In this document: piece by piece, positions 39,501 through 48,739 of the stretch
Layout of the letters: the number at the start of each line of letters is the position of its first letter
Numbering within the stretch: the first letter of the stretch is position 1
DNA from: Histomonas meleagridis
Taxonomy: Eukaryota > Parabasalia > Tritrichomonadida > Dientamoebidae
NCBI GenBank assembly: GCA_020186115.1
Contig: WSYJ01000166.1
Span: forward strand, 167,283-231,282
Length of the DNA: 64,000 nt
Direction: 5' to 3'
Notes under the pieces: generated by a model
What the model was told of the DNA's origin: nothing
Databases searched by the model: none
Seen by the model: only the letters and a program-made list of their open reading frames with translations
Program-made: the position numbers and the translations under genes

Positions 39501-40819
39501 GTAAAGATTTCAAATACTTCATCATTAACTAATTTCTCTTTAAATGATTTTAATAATTCTTCAAAATATGATGAAATATCACAAAATTGTGCAATCTTCT
39601 CGATACATTTTGTTCCTACTTTATGTCCTTCATATGATAAAACCATAAAAGGTTTAAAGATTCCAATAGATAACTTATTTGAATTATCAAGTTTATCAAC
39701 AAGAAATTCAGTAAGTTTTAATATGTTTTCATCTTTAAGAAAATTCTCATGAAATAATTTGAAATTTGTCTTCAAGATTAAATATGAAATCATTTCTCCA
39801 ATATGTGAATCCCATTCATTTTCGAATACAAATGTTAAGATTAATGATGAATAAATTCCCGCACGTTTAATAAACGGTTTGAAAGAAAAATATTTGACAT
39901 GCGGGGTGCCCCGAAGCTTTGACACTATATCAAGTGCAGAAATTAATAAATTCGAATTTAATTTGGTTAAACTACAAATTTCATTAAAAGAATTCCATAT
40001 AGCTTTAGGATCTGATGTTTGTGAGTTTAAAAACATATAAAAACAATTAAAATCGGGTACTGCTGTAAAAAATAATTTCGAAACTTTAAGAAATTCATTT
40101 AAAAAATTTCCTGTATTCATCTTATATATGACAGAACCAACAAATTCTATCGAATTACCGGTGGTGGCTGAACATATTTGAAGGTTTTTAAAGGATTGTT
40201 TAACTGCTGGATAAAATGATGGAATCTTATCTGCACTTTTGAAATTATAATTACTTGCGGCTTGAATAAAGATTGGCCCGTAAATCTGACAAGTGTTTGG
40301 ATTCTTGACAAAACAAGTTTCCCAAAGATTTACTATTGAATCATTTGAAAAGAATAAAGATGGCATGTTTGGAAATAAAAGACAAGAACGAGTAAAATAA
40401 GTACTTTTGTTTAGTAGGTTTACATCGTCATTTTTCATTATTTCAAAAATGAAATTGAATAAAATTTTGCAATTTTTTTGATCAGGAACAAATAAAATCA
40501 AAGCCTTATTAAGAAACAAAAATCCTTCGTCTATTATTTTTTGATCTTTTAGTTGATTTTGAAAAAATGGAATAAAAATCGTAATTAAGAATGTAACTTC
40601 GGATTTAATCTGTAATTTTTGAAGTTCCTCTTTATTTAAATCTTTAAAATGTTGGAGGAAATAATTAATTGCTTCACCTGGATAAGTATCATCTGACAAA
40701 TCACGTACTAACTCATGAAATTGCTTTGCCTCTGGATCCCAATCTTTCTTAGTCAAAAGACGAAAAGCCGATGATCCAGAAACATTTACACTTCGTATGA
40801 CTTTTCCAATCCAACTCAT
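33599..40819 (-). CDS. BEACH-WD40 protein with C-terminal zinc finger (Alfy/WDFY3-like)
   Basis: A 2,406-residue protein from ATG 40819 to stop at 33599, uninterrupted. Residues 1-600 are helical repeats. About 605-710 looks like a concanavalin-type beta sandwich (STTFWICMMKI ... LKQWHMITIII). A PH-like BEACH-associated region precedes the BEACH domain at about 1730-1950 with YPIMPWILGGFL, RDLSKPMGAQT, HYHYGTHYSSPASVFHYLLR, IPEFYVLP and WIDLIFGYKQRG. WD40 repeats follow (TGHENGTVTLWKL), then a CxxC-type finger at about 2265-2310 (CYICGCD, CCVCGLYVCKNCV, CKKC), and an acidic low-complexity stretch. BEACH-WD40-FYVE order matches Alfy/WDFY3, linked to membrane trafficking and selective autophagy. 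The finger lacks a clear FYVE RR/KHHCR motif. Confidence 0.93.
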   Translation of the reverse strand: MSWIGKVIRSVNVSGSSAFRLLTKKDWDPEAKQFHELVRDLSDDTYPGEAINYFLQHFKDLNKEELQKLQIKSEVTFLITIFIPFFQNQLKDQKIIDEGFLFLNKALILFVPDQKNCKILFNFIFEIMKNDDVNLLNKSTYFTRSCLLFPNMPSLFFSNDSIVNLWETCFVKNPNTCQIYGPIFIQAASNYNFKSADKIPSFYPAVKQSFKNLQICSATTGNSIEFVGSVIYKMNTGNFLNEFLKVSKLFFTAVPDFNCFYMFLNSQTSDPKAIWNSFNEICSLTKLNSNLLISALDIVSKLRGTPHVKYFSFKPFIKRAGIYSSLILTFVFENEWDSHIGEMISYLILKTNFKLFHENFLKDENILKLTEFLVDKLDNSNKLSIGIFKPFMVLSYEGHKVGTKCIEKIAQFCDISSYFEELLKSFKEKLVNDEVFEIFTNLANNSYLFVSLFIDNYGIRFLFYSLKTNASLDFLASIVSDGPFETIDEFISQNYENSILSKLNEEQLKKLSTGVPQNSKTYGLLRIPSLCAYIKDVNFETQFDRYIFGAFATKYLTPTYEQILKYSPTYIDHNKSNELLHNPEIIHQLTNIDYPHFPVFQCHMNSKQCSATFKLGTSTTFWICMMKIISKTIILSSTIGEISVDSKTFNIFGTEVQYNLKQWHMITIIIYNKTFQQQSIQVYFDDEKVYENRCKSFSRVILGSDISTNAFYYLSGSFQTTKNFLQMNDIKRIYQNGPSVFYPTKIRMKKGFLFVPYNGILKYLEHFGGKDYIFLELLNVNDSKSFSLLIQSAFNLLNLKAIDENYFFPALKYILLEKKKFYTEEIERIITHEIQTFPIKKWDYFNDLICDYTIISNYNFDFLYNLFESDKKWDKLFHYLLDSYIIFNLPNSFEHNISTFILNFVLKNPLYMKNLLLASSSLPFIESETISSLKDETIYTKQKFLVDVIIDNFDIFHQYNTLEDTLFYISLLRNDLGLNIFELSCKFCNIDSQYFDYESIKKYTELFISYSKYIKFWKSLLILYTCKSADTLEDFADLDIQRPILTNLILDLLPYFIRHEISHSIHELISSSLLVVILRLMENSNISVLEYIKSIQRLCSLGFDQLPIKPMPFESPKNEENITKSRSRSFFNYNVPIKTETKFNIEKINCLDNSLIEETNSYVEQYINYYKYDEIKKVNTKLPEIPENFDEILESNLVNIIITLIAKIFIIKANESNITYGIIFERFLVNGSDVNPIVAISMHQKIVLSILTNKLNMPQLNDVSYEKLVKFLLYRVSEGWWDNKILLIFDAIIKRQTKSITDFILICLIHCNNINIQIKIIKKCLLLKYFNNLLNDKTFSHVFYHFLSKKEIIENPKIEKLQNQISSSYSKLENSFSTQEIINYYNNYIQKHQQKAMKNSKNLKEIRNDLAQLYTINDIKEYKIKRQIDIFIIKKAILYQFSYRFNITNLEIENVVASLYYKQYLLSLNNVNINEVDHMIIPSPNPLCVPQKMIPLCYEKSILIEKKGRNFVIPQSYHSMNYPTKYNKLNESHPAPFCYSKLKLPTFLNVSLLQTLKTYFGVKSGLFNCGMISTPEVLSCIGTFTKDSFNILLNAELNNINNLILNDTSDMFCHYAVFEGVPHGHYGEPKLFAHHPIIIIKFVDILYALPRRFVYENTEIDIFLINGLHYTFVMKENDRKILLSKSKSLPLINYYQQSSISKMNILNESIDLITKLWINYKITTFDYLMYLNIKGGRSFNDYSQYPIMPWILGGFLGSKPLILRDLSKPMGAQTKVREERFIIAYKETLPHYHYGTHYSSPASVFHYLLRVEPFTLFNLHLHNGFDHKDREFSSISETWKSASESNQSDVKELIPEFYVLPQMFENINNLDLGERTDGINLNTVILPEWGKDPIIFIWKMRETMESLDTAQHINDWIDLIFGYKQRGQAAIEAINVYQPLTYDISSNDKENIIENKAIVDAVNQFGQCPIQLFINPHPKFKLNEINELNLENTKTLQININHFISNSRTIIFDKYLPIVLPEFEHYINGYNIKIWDNYIEYHNKIISSLDAITCSCISKDNTILAIASKFGIVSLFSCINSEIRLITNINTFYFDINFLCISTFHAIICIISKNLIILFDYSTKLPMYQLETNEQIIFASFDDSTNFLITCTLNQIFIYGLDLRLIATSERSTSNICSLNTCDSIKWNKTPFYVTGHENGTVTLWKLDITNYSLKQMNNIIDGIDSPITSLTIFANNKALIAIGSSGNAKLAMIYPIHQKFIDKSVFNKCYICGCDIVKNNMFGCCVCGLYVCKNCVSLKRPLICKKCKDEIIDVNKNDNENENEEENNNEKVMNLIESEEEDKENKEIMIIDEEDEENKEISIEEEDINENNLFCNNVNYRIMSGSRDRFNMHFAMLPKSGRHTL

Positions 40820-41132
40820 CTTCTTGCTAAACGAGGCCTATCAGAAATTTTTGAAAGTTCTTAAAAGTGCTATAGAAATCGGCGCGATTAAAAGAGCATC
40901 AGCCATTTGATAATTGAATTATCGATCGTGATTTGAAAGACATTCGAATAAACAATTCAATATTCTGTCAACTTTGTGGCACCCCAAAACATTTTTTTTC
41001 TCATTTATAAATTTTGTTGTTGTTGCACAAAACTCTCAAACTTTGCATTGCTTAAAAAGCATCAAACTCAATCTTTGTGATTCGGTTAAAAAATAATTTT
41101 TTTTATTTATAGAAGCGCGAGATTTTTATTAA
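40820..41132. other. Intergenic, 313 bp
   Basis: Upstream of the BEACH gene. GCCTCGTTTAGC lies just before its ATG, a weak variant of the common upstream motif. No open frame. Confidence 0.45.
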
Positions 41133-42030
41133 TTAATTTAAAGTATTATGTAGTTTTTCAATAGCTTTTTCTAATGTTTTACTTAAATTTTGTTGTTGAG
41201 GAATTTGCCCCAAAATAGTTTTAATTAATGTATGTAACTCCTTATGTTTACTTGCTTTAGCTAATATTTTAATCTTTAATTCTAATGGTGGAACAGTGCC
41301 ATACGTTAATCTATTCACCATATAACTTGCGTTTTTATAATTTATACATGCGCAAGTTAATACAGTTCCAGCGAAAGGAACTTTATCCCATTTAGAGATA
41401 AACATTTCCAAGATTTCGTCTGGTAATATAATACCTTCTTTAGCCATTTTAGCAGTCGCTATATAAGCGGCTACTTGTAATGAAGGTTCTTTCGATTGTA
41501 TTTTATTTTTTATTATATCTAAAGGTATAAACTTTGTTAAATTATTACCAATTAAACATCGGAATGCAGAAAGATTTAATTCGACATTATCTTCATGTAA
41601 ACAATGAATACATTTCTTCATCACTTCGATTTCTTTCTCAGTGTTAACTCCATTTCGTGCAACGATTTCTAATGCAATTGATAATTGTTCAAATTGTTCA
41701 CATTTCAAAATTGCTTCAGTCGCGAAATTGTTTTTACATGAAATGATTGTTAAATCCATATTAACATTTTCATCATTTGTTGGTAAATATTCAATTATCG
41801 AATTCATTAAATCGTTTGTTATTGTATTTGGTTTCATTTCTCTTAATTTATTTGTAACTTTTCCAATAACTTTAGTGTTCATAAATAATATTAAACATTT
41901 GATATATATTTCATTATTTTCATTCTTTTCATGAATTTTCTCTAATTTATCCCATAAGTCATCAATTCCTTCATTATTAAGTTTTGTTTCTTTATATCGA
42001 TTATAAAATGAATTCAAATCATTTATATCT

Positions 42031-42071
<41 letters not shown>

Positions 42072-43577
42072 TTGTTCATTTTTATCTTCTTCTTCATTAC
42101 TTTCATTATTTAACTTTTCGTCTTGTAAAGTAGTTTCACGAATATGTCTTTCTACAGCTTCTACATCTGCATCAGGAAAATATGTTTGTCGTGTTCGCCA
42201 CATACCTAAAACTTGTGTAAAAGTTGGTCGTAACACTGGATCTCTAACCCAACAAGCCATGATCATATCGCGTAAAGCTATTGGCGTGTCGAATGGCAAT
42301 GGAGGCCTCATATCCATATATAAAACTTGTTGTACAATTTGCATTGTATCCAAGTTTTCAAATGGTAATTTCTTTGTTAAAAGTTCCCATAATACTATAG
42401 CATAAGCATAGACATCAATTTCTTCATTATATTCTTTGCCGTCACACATTAATTCAGGCGCCATCCAATGTGGCGTACCTAAATTACGTGTTAACTTTTG
42501 AAGACTATTAGTTAATGTTCGTGAAAATCCAAAGTCACAAATTTTGGCATTTCCTTTGTCATCTAATAATATGTTCGCAGACTTTAAATCACGATGAATG
42601 ATATGACGTCGATGAAGATATTCCATCCCTCGTGCAATATCATATGCCGCGATTGTAAGTTGCGTTTGATTTAATCGATGATTTTGATGAATGTCATGAT
42701 ATAATGTGCTCCAATCCAACCATTCAGTGACAATACTATATGGTATTGTGTCTGTAGCACCATAAAATTTAAGTACACATGGATGATGAACACTCGCAAG
42801 GATCGAAACTTCTCTTTGATATGATATTAATCCTCGTTCATCAAATTCTTGGACTTTAAATTCTTTGATGGCAACTCGGGTATTATTCGATTTTAAGTGG
42901 CCATAATATACATTAGAGGAAACGCCTGTGCCTTCGAATTTTTCTTTGATGAAATCAGAATGATTGAGATGCCATAATGAAAATTTTAACGGAATTGGCG
43001 TCTCGGAAAAGAAATTAGGGATAATGATCTTAGAGTTCGAGGCGCCAATGTTGTTGTTGATACTTTCGATCTTTTTAAGAAGAAGTGGATCATTAGATGG
43101 ATCGCGTGTGAGTGAATGAAGTTGCCCTTGAAGTGTGGTTAATATGGAGGCAAGATCAGATACATGAGATTGAACCCATTTGGTATCGGTTGAATCAAAA
43201 TAATTGGCTGAAAGTTTATCAAGAGACATGGCGTTTTCATGAAATTTGATAATGAGGTCACTGACAACAGTTGAAATTTTAGAAGAAGATTCATTTAAAA
43301 TACTTTGCATCCAATTTTGAGCATTATTTGCATTGATTAAATTATTAAATTTCTGTACTATTTGAAGTATTTCGCGATATGCCTTCACTGCACTTTCTGA
43401 AGCAGGAGTATTACTAGCGCGTGCTTTAAAAGCAGCAGAAAAACTTCTAAATTGATATGACGCCATTCGTAAAACTTTTTGATGGATGGCCGCCTTTGAA
43501 ACGGATGACTCAAATGTTGTGCAGACACTTGATAAATGGCTTGCCATTTCTCGGTACGTTGGCACCTTGACATTCAT
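41133..43577 (-). CDS. TKL-type protein kinase with HEAT-like C-terminal region
   Basis: An 814-residue protein from ATG 43577. Residues 1-190 are helical. The kinase domain (about 205-475) has GTGVSSNVYYG, VAIKEFK, EWLDWSTLYHDI, HRDLKSANILLD, CDFGFSR, GTPHWMAPELM and CWVRDPVLRPTF, all catalytic residues present. An acidic linker contains 13 consecutive Asn encoded by an ATT microsatellite on the opposite strand. Residues 560-814 are helical repeats of HEAT/armadillo type. TKL kinases with this N-helical/kinase/repeat layout are numerous in trichomonads; substrate unknown. An ACGGTT motif lies 36-41 nt upstream of the ATG. Confidence 0.92.
42032..42071 (+). repeat. ATT trinucleotide microsatellite
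   Basis: About 13 perfect copies of ATT, coding for the poly-Asn tract of the TKL kinase on the minus strand. Length likely varies between strains. Confidence 0.9.
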
Positions 43578-44763
43578 AGCAAAGGCTTTACTTTTTTGAA
43601 TGCGTTAAATATAACCGTGGATAATTTAAAAAAAGTCAAAAACCGATGGCTTTTTCAAATTTTTCTAATGAAAAAATGAGCCTAACCGCTTCCTGCCATA
43701 TCAATGTTGTATTCAGTCGTTTATTATCGTTTTTGTATGTGCTTTATTTCTTGTGGCACCATTTCAACATTTTTTTTGATGTCTTAAACAAAAACTATTT
43801 TCATAAACCAAAATGAATTTGTTTGTGATGATTCATTTTATGAATATATATAAAGCTTTATCAAAACCATTTTTAAATATAAAAGAACAAATTCAACATC
43901 TTCTCAAATATCCTCCTTCACTTCGCCTGCGTCCAACTATTTTAGTTTCATCATTTCATATGTATTAAATGCAACATCAATATTTACCATGTGCTTAACC
44001 TGAACACTATAAAAAGAAAAAACTTGGAACTAAAGTTGATATTATAGTATTGGAATCATTTTCATCTAAGTTTTTGGGTTATTTAATACAAAAATGGGGA
44101 AAATGATTATAAAAAACAACTTAAGGCGCATGGTAAAATGGACGTAAATACTGAAGATAACTTAAAATAACTTATCGAAGGAATGACTGATAAAGTAATC
44201 AGTGTACTTGAGTCTTTGCTTTAAAAGAAATAAATAAATATACCAAATTATTATTAGTAAAGGAAAAAGAAATATGAAACCAATATTTTAATTATTAAAC
44301 AAAAAAACTAATAATAATTTAATTCTTTTTAACTAGAATTGTGGCTTTAATCAATATATAGCATTGTTATTGTTGCGATTTCATTTCAATACATGTATTA
44401 ACAATTAGAGCTCTTATCATTATACAAAGGATTATTATGAGTAATATGGTTTAAAAGAAAATTAAAGTATTTTAAATGAAAAATTGTCAAGTATTAGCAG
44501 AAACAATAGCCTTGAAGGTAATGAAGAAAATAATAAAGATATGAAGAATCAAGTGTGAGAAAAACACTTCAATAAAATTGAAGTCAAATGAATGTTAAAC
44601 ACATCAAGAAGATAATTAAACAATCATTTTCAACAATTTGCTTTTGCACATTATCATGTTAAATTGATAAATATTAGATTTTGGGTTCTGATAAATGCTC
44701 TTTTTATTATCCATAAAGAGGAAATAGTTTTTAGTTACAAAACTTTCCTTTTCATTATAAAAC
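43578..44763. other. Intergenic, 1.2 kb, with possible coding relics
   Basis: No intact gene. On the plus strand around 44110-44225 short frames such as KAHGKMDVNTEDNLK and LIEGMTDKVISVLESLL, broken by stops, look like decayed coding sequence of unknown origin. The rest is AT-rich. Confidence 0.4.
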
Positions 44764-45048
44764 ATGGGATTAAACCTTACTAATGCATGTAAACAAGCTT
44801 TTTATAGGCATAAGAAAGGTGTTTTTCTAATCTTTATAATCACAATAATATTATGGATTCTACTGTATCTTGACTTTCTTCCAACATATGAAGAACAAAA
44901 ATATGAACGATTTCTTTCTTTTTTATTTCCAATTTGGGTAATCTTATTTTTTATTGTATTTGCACATATAGAGTTTAAAATAAAAGGAAATTATACTGAA
45001 ATGTACCCAGGGACTATAGATAACAAAAAAAACATAAAAGAAAATTAA
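44764..45048 (+). CDS. Small two-helix membrane protein
   Basis: A 94-residue frame starting at ATG 44764. A basic N-terminus (KQAFYRHKKG) is followed by two hydrophobic helices (VFLIFIITIILWILLYLDFL and FLFPIWVILFFIVFAHIEF) with a charged loop YEEQKYERF, and a polar tail. Function unknown. It could be the surviving part of a longer decayed gene, because the DNA upstream shows broken coding traces. Confidence 0.5.
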   Translation: MGLNLTNACKQAFYRHKKGVFLIFIITIILWILLYLDFLPTYEEQKYERFLSFLFPIWVILFFIVFAHIEFKIKGNYTEMYPGTIDNKKNIKEN

Positions 45049-45184
45049 TAAATCATTTTTGAAGAGGTTTTCATTTTGAAGTTAGAAAATTACTCAGATA
45101 TAATATAATTAAATTAAATCAAAAATTTAAGAAGAATTTACGAATTTAAAAATATCGAAATAATCGATTCGAATTCATAAAACT

Positions 45185-45763
45185 TTAGCAGCACTTCTTT
45201 TTCTCTTCATCAGGATTAGCATCCAACTTCATTGGTTGAGGCGTTACTTTCTTTGGAAAGTTTTTGGTTAATTCAGATAATGCAATCTGGAAAAGTTTCT
45301 CAACTCCAAACCCTGTTACTGCACTGGTTTCTGTATAAAGTGCATTGTATTTTTCGGCCATTTCCATCGCATAAGTTTCTTCAATTTGTCTATCTTCAAT
45401 ATCAACCTTATTTCCGCAAATTACAATCACAATTTTTTCTTCAGTATTTTCACGAAGTTCTGATACCCAGTAGTCCACAGATTTGAATGTATTTGATGAA
45501 CTCACGTCATATACAACAATTGCGATCAGAGCACTACGATAATACATTGGAGCCAAGCCGCGGTAAAGTTCTTGACCAGCCGTATCCCATATGAGGAGCT
45601 GATATGCTTTATCATTGAAGGTTATATCCTTAGTTACAAATGCAGCACCAACTGTTGGAACTGACATTTCTGGTATAGAACCTGATACATACTTTGTTAC
45701 AATGCTTGTCTTTCCGACACCACTATCACCAAGAAAAACAATTTTTATTGCTCCTTCAGTCAT
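45185..45763 (-). CDS. Rab small GTPase, Rab5-like
   Basis: A 192-residue GTPase from ATG 45763. P-loop GDSGVGKTS, switch I SVPTVGAAFVTK (PTxGAxFxxK is the Rab5/Rab22 group pattern), WDTAGQELYRGLAPMYYR, GNKVDIED and ETSAVTG, all canonical, with C-terminal KKKCC for double prenylation. By similarity it would act on early endosomes. AACCGTT at 45785-45791 lies upstream. Confidence 0.94.
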   Translation of the reverse strand: MTEGAIKIVFLGDSGVGKTSIVTKYVSGSIPEMSVPTVGAAFVTKDITFNDKAYQLLIWDTAGQELYRGLAPMYYRSALIAIVVYDVSSSNTFKSVDYWVSELRENTEEKIVIVICGNKVDIEDRQIEETYAMEMAEKYNALYTETSAVTGFGVEKLFQIALSELTKNFPKKVTPQPMKLDANPDEEKKKCC

Positions 45764-46151
45764 TTGAGGAATCGATGATTGAATAACCGTTTTTGGTTAT
45801 CCAAAAAACTTTTTCAAAAAGTTGTAGTTGTAATGTTTGAAATCTGATTTGAATACTTTATTTTATTCAAATGAACCTTTAACTGATGCGGTTCATGATT
45901 AGAATGAAAGTGAATGAACATTTTACAACTATTTTTTGAATAAAATTAATGTGCAAAAAAAGAAGCTTAATTCAATGTAGTTATATAACTTTAATTTTTG
46001 TAAAAATATGTATTGTATAAATTTAGTACATTTTAGTAGTTATATAACATAAAGAAAAAAATTTAAACTTTTACAGTAAAGAAAATTATTTCAAAAAATC
46101 CAAATTATCTCTGCTTTATATCTCTTTATTTAGTTTAAAAGTCCTGTATTT
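45764..46151. other. Intergenic, 388 bp
   Basis: Upstream of the Rab and downstream of the 46152 gene. Contains the AACCGTT motif; otherwise AT-rich. Confidence 0.5.
45785..45791 (-). promoter_or_regulatory. AAC(C/G)GTT upstream motif
   Basis: Read on the minus strand as AACGGTT, 22-28 nt before the Rab ATG. Confidence 0.45.
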
Positions 46152-46751
46152 CTATTCTGTATCTGTATCTTCAATTATAAGTTCATCATTGTCGTTGCGA
46201 AACTTTGGCATATCACCAGAAATCTTATCCCAGTTATCATGAAACCATTTGATTAAAACACACTTTCTTCTTTTTGCATCTCTGTCCAGTGGTATGTTCC
46301 TCTTTGCGGATAGGTACTTTGCCATTTCGCAAAGATAGTGCTGCTTTACCCCATGCCCAAAATGACATGATATATATCTCCATGCCTCTGATATCTTTGG
46401 ATCGAACCCTTTCAGACGACGTCTAATTCTTTCTTTCTCTATAGAATTTGCACTGTTTGTTAATTCAATAATAGCTTTTTGAATAGCATAGTTTGGATAT
46501 TGCTGATATAAAATTTGCTGAGGGGGAATATATCCTTCTCTTTGTTGTGGGATAAAGACTGGTATTTTATCGTTTAAAATAGGAATTTGTTCATTGCCAT
46601 TGATTGAAGTAAGAAATTGGATTCCTTTTTCAAGTTGCATTTGAACCATTGCAGTTAATTGCGAGTTTGTGCTTGCTAGGTCAGTTATTCTTGATAGTTT
46701 TTGAGAAATTTGGTTCCGAAGTTGAAGAAATTCGCTCTGCTGCGGGTTCAT
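46152..46751 (-). CDS. Unknown basic helical protein, possible DNA-binding factor
   Basis: A 199-residue protein from ATG 46751. A coiled N-terminus (QLRNQISQKLSRITDLAS), a Pro/Gln linker, then a charged helical half: SIEKERIRRRLKG, then DRDAKRRKCVLIKWFHDNWDKI. The basic cluster followed by a Trp-rich helix resembles recognition regions of trichomonad promoter-binding proteins, but I cannot assign a family. The tail is acidic (ELIIEDTDTE). Nuclear role is a guess. Confidence 0.7.
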   Translation of the reverse strand: MNPQQSEFLQLRNQISQKLSRITDLASTNSQLTAMVQMQLEKGIQFLTSINGNEQIPILNDKIPVFIPQQREGYIPPQQILYQQYPNYAIQKAIIELTNSANSIEKERIRRRLKGFDPKISEAWRYISCHFGHGVKQHYLCEMAKYLSAKRNIPLDRDAKRRKCVLIKWFHDNWDKISGDMPKFRNDNDELIIEDTDTE

Positions 46752-46850
46752 CAATCAAAAAGTGGCTTGTGCTAAAATAACTTTTTGTGAAGTATATTTT
46801 TATCACAAACGTTTTTTTGCGGGAAACCTTGCACACATTTTCCAAAGATA

Positions 46851-47414
46851 ATGATAATTTTATTTTTCATTACTATTGTGTCTCTCGATGACAATGATAG
46901 CTCCATAGATATTTCTTCAAGTATACAAAAAATTAGTGATTCATTCCATAAATTATCAAATCTTCATTTACATAATATTGATAAATCACCAGAAAATGAT
47001 ATAGACATTTTGATAGAAGGAATTGAAATTAAACATTCAAAAACAGGAAAGTTTTTTTCTAACTTGATTTCTGGAAAAAGCGATGTTTTTTTGGAAGAGG
47101 ATTGTCAAAATTGTATTAAAATCAATGCTCAGCATGCAAATATAACATTTAGGGCAATGGGTCAGTCAAAGGTTAATAAAATTATCATAAGTGGATTATC
47201 TAAGAATCTCAAATGCTCGATTTCTCAAGCACGGTTTATATTTTATTTAAAAGAAAAAATTATGCATCATACTCCATTTTATAAACTTGAAGATTCCAAT
47301 TCTAAAGATTTTATTTACTTTGATAACACAATCATATTTGACAAAATGAAACTTGAAGCAATAAGCAACAACGAAAACCTTCTTTGCCTTGATGAGATAA
47401 CTCTTCAAAATTAA
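46851..47414 (+). CDS. Secreted protein of unknown function
   Basis: A 187-residue frame from ATG 46851 with a short hydrophobic N-terminus, MIILFFITIVSL, followed by acidic residues, a plausible signal peptide. Mature part is polar with three Cys (CQNC, CS) and no transmembrane segment. It lies 99 bp from the divergent 46152 gene. No family recognised. Confidence 0.6.
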   Translation: MIILFFITIVSLDDNDSSIDISSSIQKISDSFHKLSNLHLHNIDKSPENDIDILIEGIEIKHSKTGKFFSNLISGKSDVFLEEDCQNCIKINAQHANITFRAMGQSKVNKIIISGLSKNLKCSISQARFIFYLKEKIMHHTPFYKLEDSNSKDFIYFDNTIIFDKMKLEAISNNENLLCLDEITLQN

Positions 47415-47506
47415 AACTTCGGTATTTTAAGTGAAGAGAAAAAACATCTTTCAATTCACTAAATTGTCATTAAACTATTTTTATACAAGAACTCTCCACA
47501 TTTTTA

Positions 47507-48739
47507 TTAATGCTCAAATTTTGAAAGAGTTTCGATATTAGAAAAAATTTTTGTTATCAAATTAAACATAGATACAACATCTTTCCAAACCATAGTTTCC
47601 CGAATGGAACCATTAGCTAGAACCGGAATGCCAATATCAACAGTTCTAATGCCAGTTGAAAGAGCAAGAACTGGTCCAATGGTCGGAATTCCAGTTCTCA
47701 TATTTTTGTGAGTGTTTGTTTGAATTTGGTTTTCTGATAAATTGTAAATAAATCCGTTTCCAATGGGCTCAGAGGCAACAGGAGACCTAAACGATGTGTT
47801 AAGGGAGACGCCTTTGCCAAGTTTTGCACATGCTTCATCAGTGATAGTTTTATTCAATGGGTGACGACCATCTATTGATTGACAAGAAACAATAATCGAT
47901 TTTGAGTTAACTTCTGATATGTTTTTGCCCTTGAAAATAGAGTGAATGACTTCATTGAGGAAAACTGTCGAATTTCTGGATAAATTATTATTTTGTTGAT
48001 TATCAAAAGCGCCTATAATTTGTACTGAATCTGTGTCATCACTAGACTCAAGAAAAGATAATAAAGAACAATAGAAATTGGCTTGTGAGAAAAGACGTGG
48101 CGATGATAATAAATCGTCATTATATGATGGTGGTGAAGAATCAGTAAATTCAACATCCATATCCAAAATATCGCTTTCTTTACATCCAATAAGTTCTGAA
48201 ACATAAGAAGAAAATCCTTTTTTTCCAATAATTGCATTAAATGACTTTTCATTGTTATAATTTGTCTTAAGTGAGTTGCTTGGCTTTAAATCAAGACCAA
48301 CATTTGGAATGATGGCAACTCCTCTTTTGGAATTGAATAGTTTTGTCTGAATTTCACCATTATCTGCTTTATAAAGAACTTTACCACCAGCAGATAGATC
48401 TCTGTCTATATATGTTTCCCATTTTCCTTTGCCATTAAATGCCATTCGTAGCATTTTGAAATCTCCGACTTGAAATTCATAATTTGGTTTTAACTTTAGA
48501 CATGGCCCATCACCACCAAGCCCTACAGCACAAATTCTATTATACCCTCCAATTTTGTATGCGACAAATGATCGTTGATCGCGTAAAATAAATCCTTTTT
48601 TAGGCATTTGATCTGGTAAAGAAATATTGTCGTTTAACTTGGTGAACCCATTTTCAATAAATTTTGTTTCAGCAAATTCGCATTGATGATATTTTGTTGG
48701 ATAATTTTGTATGAAGTTGATAAAGCTTTCAGTATCCAT
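47507..48739 (-). CDS. M18 aspartyl-aminopeptidase homologue lacking all metal ligands
   Basis: A 410-residue protein from ATG 48739 that follows the M18 fold end to end, but each catalytic motif is altered. Family (H)TDSPCLKLKP reads GGDGPCLKLKP. RLDN reads RLFS. The DHEEVGS motif, holding a ligand and the catalytic Glu, reads DNQQNNN. SADxAHAxHP reads SCQSIDGRHP. The SMHSIRE near the end reads LANGSIRE. Structural blocks such as STGIRTVDIGIP are well kept. So it is folded but should not bind zinc or hydrolyse peptides. M18 enzymes form dodecamers, so a structural or regulatory subunit role is possible. Confidence 0.88.
   Translation of the reverse strand: MDTESFINFIQNYPTKYHQCEFAETKFIENGFTKLNDNISLPDQMPKKGFILRDQRSFVAYKIGGYNRICAVGLGGDGPCLKLKPNYEFQVGDFKMLRMAFNGKGKWETYIDRDLSAGGKVLYKADNGEIQTKLFNSKRGVAIIPNVGLDLKPSNSLKTNYNNEKSFNAIIGKKGFSSYVSELIGCKESDILDMDVEFTDSSPPSYNDDLLSSPRLFSQANFYCSLLSFLESSDDTDSVQIIGAFDNQQNNNLSRNSTVFLNEVIHSIFKGKNISEVNSKSIIVSCQSIDGRHPLNKTITDEACAKLGKGVSLNTSFRSPVASEPIGNGFIYNLSENQIQTNTHKNMRTGIPTIGPVLALSTGIRTVDIGIPVLANGSIRETMVWKDVVSMFNLITKIFSNIETLSKFEH

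Noticed and set aside
43840-44640. A gene in the 1.2-kb gap before 44764
   Set aside because: Only short broken frames; at most a relic.
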